A DNA stretch of 47,066 nucleotides from Ursidibacter arcticus (GTDB lineage Bacteria; Pseudomonadota; Gammaproteobacteria; Enterobacterales; Pasteurellaceae). The stretch covers positions 1 through 47,066 of the forward strand of contig NZ_LEKM01000136.1 of NCBI RefSeq assembly GCF_009761375.1. The letters are read 5' to 3'. Of this stretch, positions 16,974 through 26,567 are shown in pieces. The position numbers were made by a program, and so were the translations under genes. The notes beneath the pieces were generated by a model. The model saw nothing but the letters and a program-made list of their open reading frames with translations. It was not told where the DNA came from and did no database searches. The stretch's first letter is position 1, and every line of letters starts with the position of its first letter.

Positions 16974-17654
16974 ATGGCAATGAATAATATTTTAGGATTA
17001 TTCGCTCATTCGCCACTTAAACCATTACAAAAACATTCAAAAAAGGTAACTGAATGTTGTGGTTTATTAGTTCCATTTTTTGAAGCGACCTTTGAAAATC
17101 GTTGGGAAGATGCAGAAGAACTTCGCCGTCAGATCATTGATTTAGAACGCCGAGCAGATTCGCTTAAACGTGAAATTCGTTTAAAGTTACCTCGTGGTTT
17201 ATTTATGCCTGTTGAGCGTACAGACTTGTTAGAGTTAGTAACACAATTAGATAAATTAGCAAATTATGCTAAAGATATTTCAGGACGTGTTATTGGTCGT
17301 CAGTTGTTGATCCCTGTTGAAATGCAGCCTTCTTTCTTACATTTTCTTTCTCGTAGTCTTGATGCAACGATTCAATCAGATAAGGTTATCAATGAAATGG
17401 ATCAGTTACTTGAAACGGGATTCCGTGGTCGTGAGTTGAATTTTGTGAACAATATGATTTTGGAATTAGATACTATAGAAGATGATACAGATCAGCTACA
17501 AATTGTATTACGCAAAGCATTACTCAGTATTGAAAGCGCACATAATCCAATTGATATTATGTTCTTATATAAAATTATTGAATGGATCGGGGTATTAGCC
17601 GATCAAGCGCAACGTGTTGGCTCTCGCATTGAACTAATGCTAGCTCGTTCATAA
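16974..17654 (+). CDS. DUF47/PhoU-like partner of the Pit transporter
   Basis: A helical cytosolic protein of the TIGR00153/DUF47 family, thought to regulate or assist the phosphate permease encoded next to it. The 226 residues are almost all alpha-helical with two PhoU-like repeats. Family landmarks are ENRWEDAEELRRQIIDLERR, ADSLKREIRLKLPRGLFMPV, ERTDLLELVTQLDKLANYAK and the final LYKIIEWIGVLADQAQRVGS. GGAG precedes the ATG. The gap to the permease gene is 17 bases, so it is one operon, with the order conserved in Haemophilus. The biochemical role is not firmly established. Confidence 0.92.
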   Translation: MAMNNILGLFAHSPLKPLQKHSKKVTECCGLLVPFFEATFENRWEDAEELRRQIIDLERRADSLKREIRLKLPRGLFMPVERTDLLELVTQLDKLANYAKDISGRVIGRQLLIPVEMQPSFLHFLSRSLDATIQSDKVINEMDQLLETGFRGRELNFVNNMILELDTIEDDTDQLQIVLRKALLSIESAHNPIDIMFLYKIIEWIGVLADQAQRVGSRIELMLARS

Positions 17655-17671
17655 TCATAGAGGAATAAACA

Positions 17672-18931
17672 ATGGAACTGATTAATCAATACGGTTTTAT
17701 GATCGTAGTTATTACTGCTGTTTTTGGTTTTATTATGGCTTTTGGTATTGGGGCGAACGATGTAGCAAATGCGATGGGAACATCTGTGGGTTCTGGTACA
17801 ATTACCGCAAAACAAGCTGTTTATATTGCATTAGTATTTGAATTTGCCGGTGCTTATCTTGCTGGTGGAGAAGTTGCAGAAACCATCAAGAGTGGCATTA
17901 TTGCCTCTGATGCTTTTGTAGGGCAACCTGACGTTTTAGTCCTTGGTATGATGGCATCACTGTTTGCTGCTGGTGTATGGCTACTTGTTGCTTCTCAAAA
18001 AGGTTGGCCAGTATCAACGACTCACTCAATTATTGGGGCAATTGTTGGCTTTGCTTGTGTTACTGTTGGTACTGAAGCGGTACAATGGTCTCAGTTTGGT
18101 GGGATTGTTGGTAGTTGGTTTGTTACCCCTGTTATTGCTGGATTGGTTGCATTCTTTATTTTTGTATCTACACAAAAGCTGATTTTTGATACAGAAAAAC
18201 CATTAGCTAATGCGCAAAAATATGCACCTTATTATGCAGGTTTGACAGTCTTTATTATCTGTGTTGTAACTTTAGACAAAGGTTTAAAACACGTTGGACT
18301 AGAATTGAAATATATTCAAACAGTTATTCTAGGTTTAGTGCTTGCGGTTATCTCTACTATCGCTTGTTTCTTCTACCTACGCAGTCAATCGTTTATTTCT
18401 CGTCTACAAAGCGGTGGTTTTAGTGGAGTGGAGAAAGTATTCAGTATTTTGATGTTAATTACTGCTTGTGCAATGGCGTTTGCTCACGGTTCAAACGATG
18501 TAGCTAATGCAATTGGACCTTTAGCAGCCGTTGTTTCTATCGTTGATCACGGTGGTGTTATTGAAGGTAAAACCGTAATGGCTCCTTGGATTTTACCACT
18601 AGGTGCAGTTGGTATTGCTGTAGGTTTAGCAGTAATGGGACATAAGGTAATGAGTACCATTGGTACTGGTATTACTGACCTAACACCAAGCCGAGGTTTT
18701 GCAGCACAGTTCTCTTGTGCAATTACTGTTGTATTGGCATCTGGAACGGGCTTACCTATTTCTACTACTCAAACACTAGTAGGTGCAGTATTGGGTGTTG
18801 GTTTTGCACGTGGTATTGCAGCATTAAATCTAGGTGTAATTCGAAATATCGTTGCATCTTGGGTAATTACCTTACCTGCTGGTGCTGTTCTCTCAATAAT
18901 TATTTATTATATTCTTCGTGCTATTTTTTAA
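17672..18931 (+). CDS. Low-affinity inorganic phosphate transporter, Pit family
   Basis: A PiT-family phosphate permease of the inner membrane, moving metal-phosphate with a cation. The 419-residue protein has about ten hydrophobic segments. It carries both halves of the family signature: FGIGANDVANAMGTSVGSGT near the start (about 25-44) and AHGSNDVANAIGPLAAVVSI in the second half (about 270-289). Substrate-loop sequences GWPVSTTHSIIG and GLPISTTQTLVG also appear in pairs. It follows the DUF47 gene in one operon and ends at a hairpin built from an inverted uptake signal. Sodium versus proton coupling cannot be told from sequence. Confidence 0.94.
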   Translation: MELINQYGFMIVVITAVFGFIMAFGIGANDVANAMGTSVGSGTITAKQAVYIALVFEFAGAYLAGGEVAETIKSGIIASDAFVGQPDVLVLGMMASLFAAGVWLLVASQKGWPVSTTHSIIGAIVGFACVTVGTEAVQWSQFGGIVGSWFVTPVIAGLVAFFIFVSTQKLIFDTEKPLANAQKYAPYYAGLTVFIICVVTLDKGLKHVGLELKYIQTVILGLVLAVISTIACFFYLRSQSFISRLQSGGFSGVEKVFSILMLITACAMAFAHGSNDVANAIGPLAAVVSIVDHGGVIEGKTVMAPWILPLGAVGIAVGLAVMGHKVMSTIGTGITDLTPSRGFAAQFSCAITVVLASGTGLPISTTQTLVGAVLGVGFARGIAALNLGVIRNIVASWVITLPAGAVLSIIIYYILRAIF

Positions 18932-18946
18932 TTGTAGCTGATTTCT

Positions 18947-18977
18947 AGAAAAGTGCGGTATTCGCACTTTTCTTTTC
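18947..18977 (+). terminator. Terminator made from an inverted uptake signal
   Basis: AGAAAAGTGCG-GTATT-CGCACTTTTCT is a perfect 11-bp stem followed by TTTTC. It includes the Haemophilus-type uptake core AAGTGCGGT (18950-18958). In this family, paired uptake signals commonly serve as terminators. Confidence 0.85.
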
Positions 18978-18999
18978 TCTATTTCAAGGAAGCGTACTT

Positions 19000-19608
19000 A
19001 TGAAAAAATATCTAACTACTTTATTCGGCTGCTTATTGGTTTCCTTATCAACGGTTGCCATAGCTCAAACACAATATGTCACAGAAAATTTAAATACTTA
19101 CCTGAGAAAAGGCCCTGGCGATCAATTTAAAATTTCGGGCACTATTCAAGCGGGAGATAAAGTAACATTACTTGATCGCAAGGATCGCTATGCGTTAATT
19201 CGAGATAGCAAAAATAGGGAAGCGTGGATTTTAAATAGTGAGTTAACATCGACGCCAAGTTCAAAAGAATTAACGCCACAGTTACAGCAAAAAGTCGAGG
19301 AATTGACGTTAAAATTAAATAAAATTGATAGCGATTGGCAACAACGTACCGCAGAAATGCAACGTAGAACAGAGCAAGCTAATCAACAAAGTAATGTATT
19401 GCTTGATCAAAATGCCCAATTAAAACGTGAATTAGATATTTTAAAGAGCAAAAATCGAGATTTAGAAGCAATGCAAGATGCTCAATCACGAGAAATTATG
19501 ATCCAATACTTTATTTATGGTGGCTCTGTATTAGGTGTAGGCTTATTGTTAGGACTAATTATTCCTTTATTATTACCACGCCGTAAACGTAATAACGGTT
19601 GGGCTTAA
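19000..19608 (+). CDS. TIGR04211-type SH3 domain membrane protein (YgiM-like)
   Basis: An envelope protein with a bacterial SH3 domain, a coiled coil and a C-terminal membrane anchor. The 202 residues have a signal peptide (about 1-22, ending TVAIA), an SH3b domain (about 24-85: YVTENLNTYLRKGPGDQFKI and REAWILNSELTS), a long coiled coil (about 93-165), one transmembrane helix (about 170-192) and a basic tail PRRKRNN. The layout matches YgiM/HI1605. The order DUF47-pit-ygiM is preserved from Haemophilus. AAGGAAG precedes the ATG. The molecular role is not known; SH3b domains often contact cell wall. Confidence 0.88.
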   Translation: MKKYLTTLFGCLLVSLSTVAIAQTQYVTENLNTYLRKGPGDQFKISGTIQAGDKVTLLDRKDRYALIRDSKNREAWILNSELTSTPSSKELTPQLQQKVEELTLKLNKIDSDWQQRTAEMQRRTEQANQQSNVLLDQNAQLKRELDILKSKNRDLEAMQDAQSREIMIQYFIYGGSVLGVGLLLGLIIPLLLPRRKRNNGWA

Positions 19609-19624
19609 AGTTGGATAAATAAGC

Positions 19625-19664
19625 GGTAGGATTTTCAATATCAATTGTAAATCCTACCTTTTTT
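19625..19664 (+). terminator. Terminator after the SH3 protein gene
   Basis: GGTAGGATTT and AAATCCTACC pair as a perfect 10-bp stem around a 14-base loop, followed by six T residues. Confidence 0.85.
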
Positions 19665-19726
19665 ATAGGTGAAATCTGCTTTATTTAAACTTCATTGAAT
19701 AACAAAATAGTTAAAAAGGAAACAAA

Positions 19727-20590
19727 ATGTTAGAACTTGCTTTAGCTGTCTTATGTAGCGTTTTTGTTGGTGTGTTAATTAAAATAGCACGCAGTAAAGG
19801 GGTGGCTATCGCCCAAAGTATTGCAATGAATTATGTGGTCGCTACCGCACTTTGCTATTTTTTACTTAAACCTGACTTCAAAGGGCAGACCATTGTTGAA
19901 ATTGTACAAACTAACCCATCCGCTTATCTCTTTTTTGCATTAGGTATTTTATTACCAACGGTTTTTTTAATCCAAGCTAAAGCCCTAGAGTTTGCAGGAA
20001 TTATCCGTACAGATGCAGCACAACGACTTTCTCTCTTTTTACCTATTTTGGCTGCGTTCACCTTATTTGGTGAAGCGGTAACGAGTAACAAACTCATTGC
20101 CTTATTGCTGGCATTTTCTGCGTTAGGTTGTCTATTATGGAAAAGCCACGAAGGAATGAATAAAGGGGGCAAAACAGCGATAGTCAGTCTTGCGTTAGTG
20201 TGGATTGGTTTTGGTATCATTGATATTCTGTTTAAGCAGATGGCAAAATCGGGTTCGGCTTTCCCATTGACCTTACTAATTTCTTTTATTGGTGCAGGTT
20301 GTGTAATGTTTATCTATTTATTACTTAAACGCACACAATGGAATGTCCCAAGTGTATTGACTGGCCTATTATTAGGCGTATTAAACTTTGGTAACATTTT
20401 ATTTTATATTAAAGCTCACCAAGCAATGAAAGATGATCCAACCCTTGTTTTTACTGGAATGAACTTAGGGGTGATTTGTTTAGGCACATTGATTGGTGCT
20501 TTCTTCTTTAAAGAGAAAATCAATAAAATTAACTATTTAGGCGTATTGATTGCAATTATCGCCATTATTTGTTTGTTTTATTGGCGTTAA
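19727..20590 (+). CDS. DMT/EamA-superfamily permease
   Basis: An inner-membrane transporter of the drug/metabolite superfamily. The 287 residues form about ten hydrophobic helices in two repeats, with the pairing typical of EamA proteins: GILLPTVFLIQAKALEFAGI in the first half and MNLGVICLGTLIGAFFFKEK in the second. The conserved closing FKEKINKINYLGVLIAIIAI motif supports the family. AAAAGGAAAC lies before the ATG. It is 29 bases upstream of arcB and may be cotranscribed with it. The substrate cannot be predicted. Confidence 0.85.
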   Translation: MLELALAVLCSVFVGVLIKIARSKGVAIAQSIAMNYVVATALCYFLLKPDFKGQTIVEIVQTNPSAYLFFALGILLPTVFLIQAKALEFAGIIRTDAAQRLSLFLPILAAFTLFGEAVTSNKLIALLLAFSALGCLLWKSHEGMNKGGKTAIVSLALVWIGFGIIDILFKQMAKSGSAFPLTLLISFIGAGCVMFIYLLLKRTQWNVPSVLTGLLLGVLNFGNILFYIKAHQAMKDDPTLVFTGMNLGVICLGTLIGAFFFKEKINKINYLGVLIAIIAIICLFYWR

Positions 20591-20619
20591 AATCTTGATA
20601 GACCTATAAGGATCATATA

Positions 20620-22848
20620 ATGAAAAATCTGAAACAGTATGGGCAAAACTATGTAAACTGGGTTTTACGTTTAGGAAAAGGCTGGGCGGCATTGCTTGGA
20701 TTAGTCGTATTGGCGGTTTTTGCAATAGTGGTTCAGATGCTATTAAGTTTGATCTTCACAGGGGATATTCAAGCAAATGATATTTTTCGTTCTATTGCTT
20801 TTGGCTTAATTTCCGCTCCTTTTGTACTCTATTTTTACAATTTAATTGTAGAAAAACTAGAACGCTCTCGAATGCGGTTAGAACAGTCGCTAGAAGATTT
20901 ATCATTATTGCGAGAACAAGATGCTCGTTTAAATGTGGAATTAGAACAGAAAGCGGAATTTTTACGTTCTTTCTTTGATGCCTCGCCAGATTTAGTTTTT
21001 TATCGTGATGAACAAGGGCATTTTTTAGGTAGTAATAAAGCAATGGAATTGCTGACGGGTAAAACAGAAAAAGAGCTGATCAATTTAATGCCAGCCGATG
21101 TTTATTCGGACGAAACCGCTAAGTTGATAATGTCCACAGATAAAGAAACTCTCGATACAAATATGGGGGTAACTTATGAACAATGGATCAGATACCCTAA
21201 TAATAAATTAGCTTGTTTTGAAATTCGCAAAGTGCCTTATTATGACCGAGTACAAGATCGCCATTGTATTATGGGATTTGGTCGAGACATTACCGAACGC
21301 AAGCGTTATCAAGAAGTTATCGAAAAAAATAGCCGAGATAAAACGACATTGATGGCGACAATTAGCCACGAGCTACGCACCCCACTTAATGGCATTATTG
21401 GGTTAAGTCGTATTTTATTGGAAGGGGAATTGTCGGAACAACAGCGAGAATATTTAAAAACGATCAACGTTAGTGCGGTATCATTGGGGCATATTTTTAG
21501 CGATATTATCGACCTAGAAAAAATTGATAGTCGCCGTATTGAACTATTTCGTAGCGAAATAGAGTTTTCACAGCTCATCAGTAACATTAGCCACTTTGCT
21601 AATTTGATGGCTGAGCAGAAAAAAATTAAATTCCACATTGAGTATGCTCACGATTTACCCCCTTTCATTTATGTAGATAATGCCCGTCTTAGCCAAATTT
21701 TGTGGAATTTGGTTAGCAATGCAGTGAAATTTACTCCTGCTGGTGGTGATATTTATCTAAAAGTTGTTCGTTATGATCAGGATCATTTTGGCTTTATTTT
21801 ACGAGATACAGGGATCGGCATTAAAAAGAGCGATCAACGAAAAATTTTTGCAATGTTCTACCAAGTTGAGAGTGAAGATGGCAAAAAAGCGATTGGTAGC
21901 GGTATCGGATTGGCGATCTCAAAACGTATAGCGAAGTTAATGGGAGGCGATTTAACGGTTGAAAGTAAGCCGAATGAAGGGGCAACTTTTACTTTAACTA
22001 TTCAAGCAAACGAAGTTTCAGCAAAACAGGAAATGTCTATAAACAAACACGCTTTACAGGTGTTGTTAGTTGAAGATATCGAAGTCAATATTGTCGTGGC
22101 AAAGGCAATGCTTAATAAATTTGGGTGTGATGTAGATGTCGCAATGACAGGGGCAGAGGCCTTTGAGTTATTTGATAAAAATAGCTACGACCTACTTCTA
22201 TTAGATATTCAATTACCCGATATGACTGGTTTTGAAATTGCTCAAAAACTGCGTGAACGTTACGAAAATGGTGATGTAGATTATTTACCGCTATTGGTGG
22301 CTTTAACCGCTAACATTATGCAGACTAAAACAGAATATCAGCAACAAGGAATGGACGATATTCTGCGTAAACCACTTTCATTAGAAGCTTTAGCCGATTG
22401 TTTAAACCGCCATTTCGATGAAGGATTTTTGGAAAATTCGAGTGAAAACCGCCCGCTTGTAGCAAGTCAGCGTGCAGATAATCAAGCATTCGATTGTCGC
22501 ATTTTGGGCGAATTAGTCGAAGTAATGGGAAAAAAAGCGGTATTAGCTAATTTTGAACTCTTTGCAAAATTGATGCCCGATTATCTCAATTATCTCAACC
22601 AGTATTTACAGCAATGGCAACAAACGAACGATGAACAGCAACGCAAAGCCACTGCTGATGAAGCTCATAAAATCAAGGGTGCATTAGCATCGGTTGGCTT
22701 AATTAAATTGCAAAAAGTAGCACAGCTTGCTCAAACTGATAATGGTGAAGAGTGGCAACAACATATCGCAGAATGGGTGGCACAACTTCAACAAAATTGG
22801 CAAGCTGATTTAGCTGAAGCGGTAGAATGGGTCGAAAATATTGCATAA
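20620..22848 (+). CDS. arcB: Tripartite sensor kinase ArcB
   Basis: Anoxic redox-control sensor that phosphorylates ArcA when quinones are reduced. The 742 residues follow E. coli ArcB (778): two transmembrane helices (about 22-46 and 57-76) with a short periplasmic loop, a coiled coil, a PAS domain (about 110-225), and a HisKA domain with [10 protein letters not shown] (His250). An ATPase domain with [13 protein letters not shown] and DTGIGI follows, then a receiver domain with [13 protein letters not shown] (Asp529) and a C-terminal HPt domain with [13 protein letters not shown] (His683). All three phosphoacceptors are present. The PAS domain has cysteines at 199 and 216; I cannot say whether they match the redox cysteines of E. 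coli. The stop overlaps the region just before anmK. Confidence 0.95.
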   Translation: MKNLKQYGQNYVNWVLRLGKGWAALLGLVVLAVFAIVVQMLLSLIFTGDIQANDIFRSIAFGLISAPFVLYFYNLIVEKLERSRMRLEQSLEDLSLLREQDARLNVELEQKAEFLRSFFDASPDLVFYRDEQGHFLGSNKAMELLTGKTEKELINLMPADVYSDETAKLIMSTDKETLDTNMGVTYEQWIRYPNNKLACFEIRKVPYYDRVQDRHCIMGFGRDITERKRYQEVIEKNSRDKTTLMATISHELRTPLNGIIGLSRILLEGELSEQQREYLKTINVSAVSLGHIFSDIIDLEKIDSRRIELFRSEIEFSQLISNISHFANLMAEQKKIKFHIEYAHDLPPFIYVDNARLSQILWNLVSNAVKFTPAGGDIYLKVVRYDQDHFGFILRDTGIGIKKSDQRKIFAMFYQVESEDGKKAIGSGIGLAISKRIAKLMGGDLTVESKPNEGATFTLTIQANEVSAKQEMSINKHALQVLLVEDIEVNIVVAKAMLNKFGCDVDVAMTGAEAFELFDKNSYDLLLLDIQLPDMTGFEIAQKLRERYENGDVDYLPLLVALTANIMQTKTEYQQQGMDDILRKPLSLEALADCLNRHFDEGFLENSSENRPLVASQRADNQAFDCRILGELVEVMGKKAVLANFELFAKLMPDYLNYLNQYLQQWQQTNDEQQRKATADEAHKIKGALASVGLIKLQKVAQLAQTDNGEEWQQHIAEWVAQLQQNWQADLAEAVEWVENIA

Positions 22849-22873
22849 CGAATACACAAACGAAGGAACAATA

Positions 22874-24001
22874 ATGGCAACAGCATACTATATTGGCGTA
22901 ATGTCAGGTACTAGCCTAGATGGTGTGGATTTAGCATTAATGGATTTTGCTCAAACACCACCAAAATTGATCGCATCAGACTTTACATCAATGCCCGAGC
23001 CACTTCGTTTTGCTATTGGAGAAATAGTAAAGAAAGGCGAAGTTACTTTACAACAACTTGGCGAAGTCGATCATCAACTGGGTTTGCTTTATGCAGAGTG
23101 TATCAACCAGTTTTTAGCTAAACTAGGATTAAAAACATCTCAAATTGAAGCAATTGGTTGCCACGGGCAGACTATCTGGCATTCACCACAATCTCAGTTT
23201 CCTTTTACCACTCAAATTGGCGATATGCACTTAGTTGCAGTAAAAACAGGTATTACAACGGTGGGGGATTTTCGCCGTAAAGATATGGCATATGGTGGGC
23301 AAGGTGCACCTTTAGTACCAGCCTTTCATCAAGCATTTTTTGCAGATGAACAGCGGATTACTGCGGTATTAAATATTGGTGGAATTAGTAATGTATCACT
23401 ATTAGCTCCCAAGCAAGAAACTATTGGCTACGATATTGGAGCAGGTAATACATTATTAGATCTTTGGATCGAAACCCAACAAGGTAAGCGGTTTGATCAA
23501 AATGGTGAATGGGCAAGAACAGGGCAGATTGACCAACAGTTATTAGATATGCTATTCGATGAACCCTTTTTTCAACAACCGCCGCCCAAAAGCACAGGGC
23601 GTGAGCTATTTAATCTTCAGTGGTTACAACAAAAATTGGCGAAATATCACGCAATATTGCCGAGTATTCCTGCGGAGAATGTACAGCGAACTTTGCTTGA
23701 GTTTACCGCTCAGACGATTGCAGATGCCTTACAAAAAATCAATAATCCACAACATCTACCTTGCGTATTGTTAATTTGTGGTGGCGGAGCAAGGAATGCA
23801 CTACTGATGGAACGAATTACCGCATTACTGCCTCATTGGACAGTAAGTACCACCATAGAATATGGTTTGGATATTGATTATGTGGAAGCTGCCGCTTTTG
23901 CGTGGTTAGCTTATCAACGCATTCATCATTTGCCTTCTAATCTTCCAAGTGTCACAGGTGCAACACAAGCGGTGAGTTTAGGGGTAATTTTTACCAGCTA
24001 A
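22874..24001 (+). CDS. anmK: Anhydro-N-acetylmuramic acid kinase
   Basis: Recycles cell-wall sugar by hydrolysing and phosphorylating 1,6-anhydroMurNAc to MurNAc-6-phosphate. The 375 residues match E. coli AnmK (369). The ATP-binding start is [70 protein letters not shown] and the late [14 protein letters not shown] follow in the expected order. I start at the ATG at 22874, which has AAGGAA upstream. An in-frame ATG at 22841 overlaps arcB and would add 11 residues. It shares a transcript with arcB and overlaps the convergent trmJ by four bases. Confidence 0.95.
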   Translation: MATAYYIGVMSGTSLDGVDLALMDFAQTPPKLIASDFTSMPEPLRFAIGEIVKKGEVTLQQLGEVDHQLGLLYAECINQFLAKLGLKTSQIEAIGCHGQTIWHSPQSQFPFTTQIGDMHLVAVKTGITTVGDFRRKDMAYGGQGAPLVPAFHQAFFADEQRITAVLNIGGISNVSLLAPKQETIGYDIGAGNTLLDLWIETQQGKRFDQNGEWARTGQIDQQLLDMLFDEPFFQQPPPKSTGRELFNLQWLQQKLAKYHAILPSIPAENVQRTLLEFTAQTIADALQKINNPQHLPCVLLICGGGARNALLMERITALLPHWTVSTTIEYGLDIDYVEAAAFAWLAYQRIHHLPSNLPSVTGATQAVSLGVIFTS

Positions 24002-24750
24002 TCTTGGTGTATCTTTTTTTCTACTGAAGTAAGCATTCCCCTTAATAAGTTTAATTCCGCTGTTTCTAATTCGCAACGTTGATAAAGACGGCGGAGTTTT
24101 AACATTACTGCATCGTTACGGATAAACCCCAACTCACGATATAATCGCTCAGTATGATTGAAAAAATGCTCCAATGATTCAGCCGAAGGGTAGTTGATGT
24201 TAGCCTTCTCTACAAGCGGTGAGTTTTGTGGGCTTTTTTGCAAGTTTTTGGAAAAATTTAACCACGCCATTCGCACTTCATAGCTCACTAACTGCACAGC
24301 CATAGCCAAGTTTAATGAACCATATTCAGCGTTTGTTGGTACGTTTAAATGATAGTGGCATTTTAGTAGCTCTTCATTTGTTAAACCGACTCGCTCACGT
24401 CCAAAGACAATGGCGACTTTACCTTGTATTGCTCGTTGAATAGCGAGTTCGCCACAGGCTCTTGGCTCAATTAAACTGCTTTGTAAATGACGTAAACGGG
24501 CACTTGTCCCAATAACCAACTGGCAATCGGCAATCGCCTGATCAAAACTGTTAAAAACTTGAGCTTGCTCAAGGAGGTCTTTTGCCCCTGCGGAAAGTGC
24601 GATTGCTTGTTCATCAATCTCTTGTTTGGGGGAAACTAAACGTAAATGTGATAGCCCCATTGTTTTCATCGCTCGAGCAGTTGAGCCGATATTGCCACTA
24701 TGGGAAGTTTCAACAAGTACAATTTGAATTTGCTTGAGTAAGTCCATCAT
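23998..24750 (-). CDS. trmJ: tRNA (Cm32/Um32) methyltransferase TrmJ
   Basis: SPOUT-class enzyme that 2'-O-methylates position 32 of the tRNA anticodon loop. The 250 residues match E. coli TrmJ (246). The N-terminus has [20 protein letters not shown] followed by MKTMG. The SAM-binding trefoil knot contains [20 protein letters not shown] and [22 protein letters not shown]-terminal extension ends [20 protein letters not shown]. Two Met codons stand at the start and the choice is uncertain by one residue. There is no clear ribosome site. It converges on anmK, overlapping its end by four bases. Confidence 0.94.
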   Translation of the reverse strand: MMDLLKQIQIVLVETSHSGNIGSTARAMKTMGLSHLRLVSPKQEIDEQAIALSAGAKDLLEQAQVFNSFDQAIADCQLVIGTSARLRHLQSSLIEPRACGELAIQRAIQGKVAIVFGRERVGLTNEELLKCHYHLNVPTNAEYGSLNLAMAVQLVSYEVRMAWLNFSKNLQKSPQNSPLVEKANINYPSAESLEHFFNHTERLYRELGFIRNDAVMLKLRRLYQRCELETAELNLLRGMLTSVEKKIHQD

Positions 24751-24872
24751 TACATCACTAATTACATCAATAGGTTAAGTTAGCTTATTTTAGCATAGAT
24801 TATATCTAAGTGATTATTTGCAATCGTTTGCGTAGATGTTACACTTTAATTTCATTTGAAGGAGAATGTGAA

Positions 24873-25907
24873 ATGCAAAGAAAATTCAAGTCATTAGTCG
24901 CAAGCCTATGCCTTGCAAGTCCGCTGTTTGTTACAAGCAATGCAAATGCAGAGGGTAAATTAACCGTTTACTGTACTGTTCAAAATAACGTCTGTGAAAA
25001 TATGACCAAAAAATTCTCGCAGAAATACAATGTAGAAACCCAATTTATTCACGGTGGAACAGGTACTATTTTTGCACGCATTAAAGCGGAAAAAGATAAC
25101 CCACAAGCTGATATTTGGTATGGTGGCACAATCGAACCTCATTTCCAAGCAGGGCAACTCGGTTTATTAGAAGCTTACCGCTCACCCAATCAAGCTGAAA
25201 TCTTACCTGAATTTAAAAACTTAATGGACAGCAAAAAAGGTGATTTTACTTCTATTGTTTATATGCTCGTTCTTGGTTTTGGGGTAAATACCGAGAAATT
25301 ACAGAAGTTAGGCATTGAAGCACCTAAAAAATGGGCAGACTTACTTAACCCTAAATTGAAAGGGGAAGTACAGTTACCTGATCCGCGTACTTCTGGCACA
25401 ACTTACACCATTATCGCAACGTTAATTCAGTTATGGGGTGAAGAAAAAGCCTTTGAATACTTAAAGCAACTTGATGCTAACATTTCTCAATATGTAAAAA
25501 GTAGCCTAGTGACGACCAATTTATCTCGTGGTGAAAGTACAGCTACCGTTGGATTTGTACATAGCTATGCCACTGAAAAAGAAAAAGGTGCACCTGTTGA
25601 AGCCGTATTACCTGAAGATGGAGTCGGGTATGCGTTAGGGGGAAGCAGTATTATCAAGGGAGCAAGAAATTTAGATAACGCAAAACTATTTATGGATTGG
25701 GTATTATCTAAAGAAGCTCAAGAAATTCCTTGGCGTGAACACGGTGTTTATCAAATTCCAACCAATGTGAACGCAGAAGTGGCTCCACAATCGGTTAAAT
25801 TATCCGGTGTTAAATTAGTGGAATTAGACTTTGAACGTTTTGGTTCAAGCGAAGAAGGAAAACGCTTAGTTGATAAGTGGTTATCAGAAGTTAAATTAGC
25901 GAAGTAA
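24873..25907 (+). CDS. AfuA-like periplasmic binding protein of an ABC importer
   Basis: A periplasmic solute-binding protein of the Fe3+/phosphorylated-compound cluster. From the ATG at 24873 (AAGGAG upstream) it has 344 residues with a signal peptide cleaved after about Ala26 (SNANA). Mature features are LTVYCTVQNNVCENMTKKFS, THIS-type residues being absent, then IHGGTGTIFARIKAEKDNPQ, ADIWYGGTIEPHFQAGQLGL and GRLDPRTSGTT-like LPDPRTSGTTYTIIATLIQL, which suit the AfuA/FbpA-like family. Members were named ferric-uptake proteins, but A. pleuropneumoniae AfuA was shown to bind hexose phosphates. I therefore leave the ligand open between sugar phosphate and iron. No permease or ATPase gene follows; an msrB gene on the other strand does. 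Confidence 0.85.
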   Translation: MQRKFKSLVASLCLASPLFVTSNANAEGKLTVYCTVQNNVCENMTKKFSQKYNVETQFIHGGTGTIFARIKAEKDNPQADIWYGGTIEPHFQAGQLGLLEAYRSPNQAEILPEFKNLMDSKKGDFTSIVYMLVLGFGVNTEKLQKLGIEAPKKWADLLNPKLKGEVQLPDPRTSGTTYTIIATLIQLWGEEKAFEYLKQLDANISQYVKSSLVTTNLSRGESTATVGFVHSYATEKEKGAPVEAVLPEDGVGYALGGSSIIKGARNLDNAKLFMDWVLSKEAQEIPWREHGVYQIPTNVNAEVAPQSVKLSGVKLVELDFERFGSSEEGKRLVDKWLSEVKLAK

Positions 25908-25930
25908 TAGTGCTTTTTATTTAAATTTGG

Positions 25931-25971
25931 GCAGATACAGTTCTTATAATTAATTAAAATACTGTATCTGC
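25931..25971. terminator. Bidirectional terminator between afuA-like gene and msrB
   Basis: GCAGATACAGT and ACTGTATCTGC form a perfect 11-bp inverted repeat around a 19-base AT-rich loop, between two convergent genes. T-runs are poor on both sides. Confidence 0.6.
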
Positions 25972-25980
25972 TAATTTTAT

Positions 25981-26376
25981 TTACCCATCAATTTCTTCGC
26001 CTGTTTCGTCCCATTTAAAATTTAATGCGACAGAATTTAAACAGAAACGTAATCCTGTTGGCGGTGGGCCATCTGGGAAAACGTGTCCCATATGAGCATC
26101 ACAGTGTCCGCAACGGATTTCAGTACGATGGCGACCTAAACTGTAATCATCTAAATAACGTAGCGATGTTTCTGATATCGTTTCATAAAAACTTGGCCAG
26201 CCACAGCCTGCATCAAATTTAGTGTCAGAGCGGAAAAGTGCATTATGGCAACGTACACAACGATAAGTCCCCACTCTATCTTCATTTAAGAATTTGCCTG
26301 TAAATGGTCTTTCTGTACCGCTGTTTAAACAAATTTCAATCTGTTCTTCTGTTAGTTCGTCAATATCTTTAATCAT
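25981..26376 (-). CDS. msrB: Peptide methionine-R-sulfoxide reductase MsrB
   Basis: Repairs oxidised proteins by reducing methionine-R-sulfoxide. The 131-residue enzyme is the stand-alone cytosolic form. It has the zinc-binding pairs CVRC (40, 43) and CGHC (89, 92), GCGWPSFYE, HMGHVFPDGP and the catalytic Cys112 in RFCLNS. The length and order match E. coli MsrB (137). Ribosome site AAGGAG lies before the ATG on the minus strand. It is divergent from gyrA. In many Pasteurellaceae MsrB is fused to MsrA; the separate form here is worth noting but not unusual. Confidence 0.95.
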   Translation of the reverse strand: MIKDIDELTEEQIEICLNSGTERPFTGKFLNEDRVGTYRCVRCHNALFRSDTKFDAGCGWPSFYETISETSLRYLDDYSLGRHRTEIRCGHCDAHMGHVFPDGPPPTGLRFCLNSVALNFKWDETGEEIDG

Positions 26377-26497
26377 TGTTCACTCCTTTTATCTATTGTT
26401 GTTATTCTGAGAATAAGCAGTGACATTTTAGCGTTTTTTTGCAAAAAGGTTGAATGATTTTTCGTATTAGGAAAATCCCCCGTTTATGTCGCTTTTG

Positions 26498-26506
26498 TGT
26501 TATACT
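26498..26506 (+). promoter_or_regulatory. gyrA extended -10 promoter
   Basis: TGTTATACT at 26498-26506 is an extended -10 (TG-n-TATACT), about 60 bases before the gyrA ATG. No good -35 is seen at 16-18 bases upstream. Extended -10 promoters often manage without one. A CCCC/GGGG mini-hairpin followed by T residues lies in the leader (26522-26545). Confidence 0.5.
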
Positions 26507-26567
26507 CTCGTCCAATTTTTGCCCCTGAGAAAATGGGGATTTTTTGTAACGTGATTAGGAAATTTCA

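Noticed and set aside
26521-26545. Attenuator in the gyrA leader
   Set aside because: The CCCC/GGGG stem is only four pairs with a nine-base loop; too weak to claim, though T residues follow.
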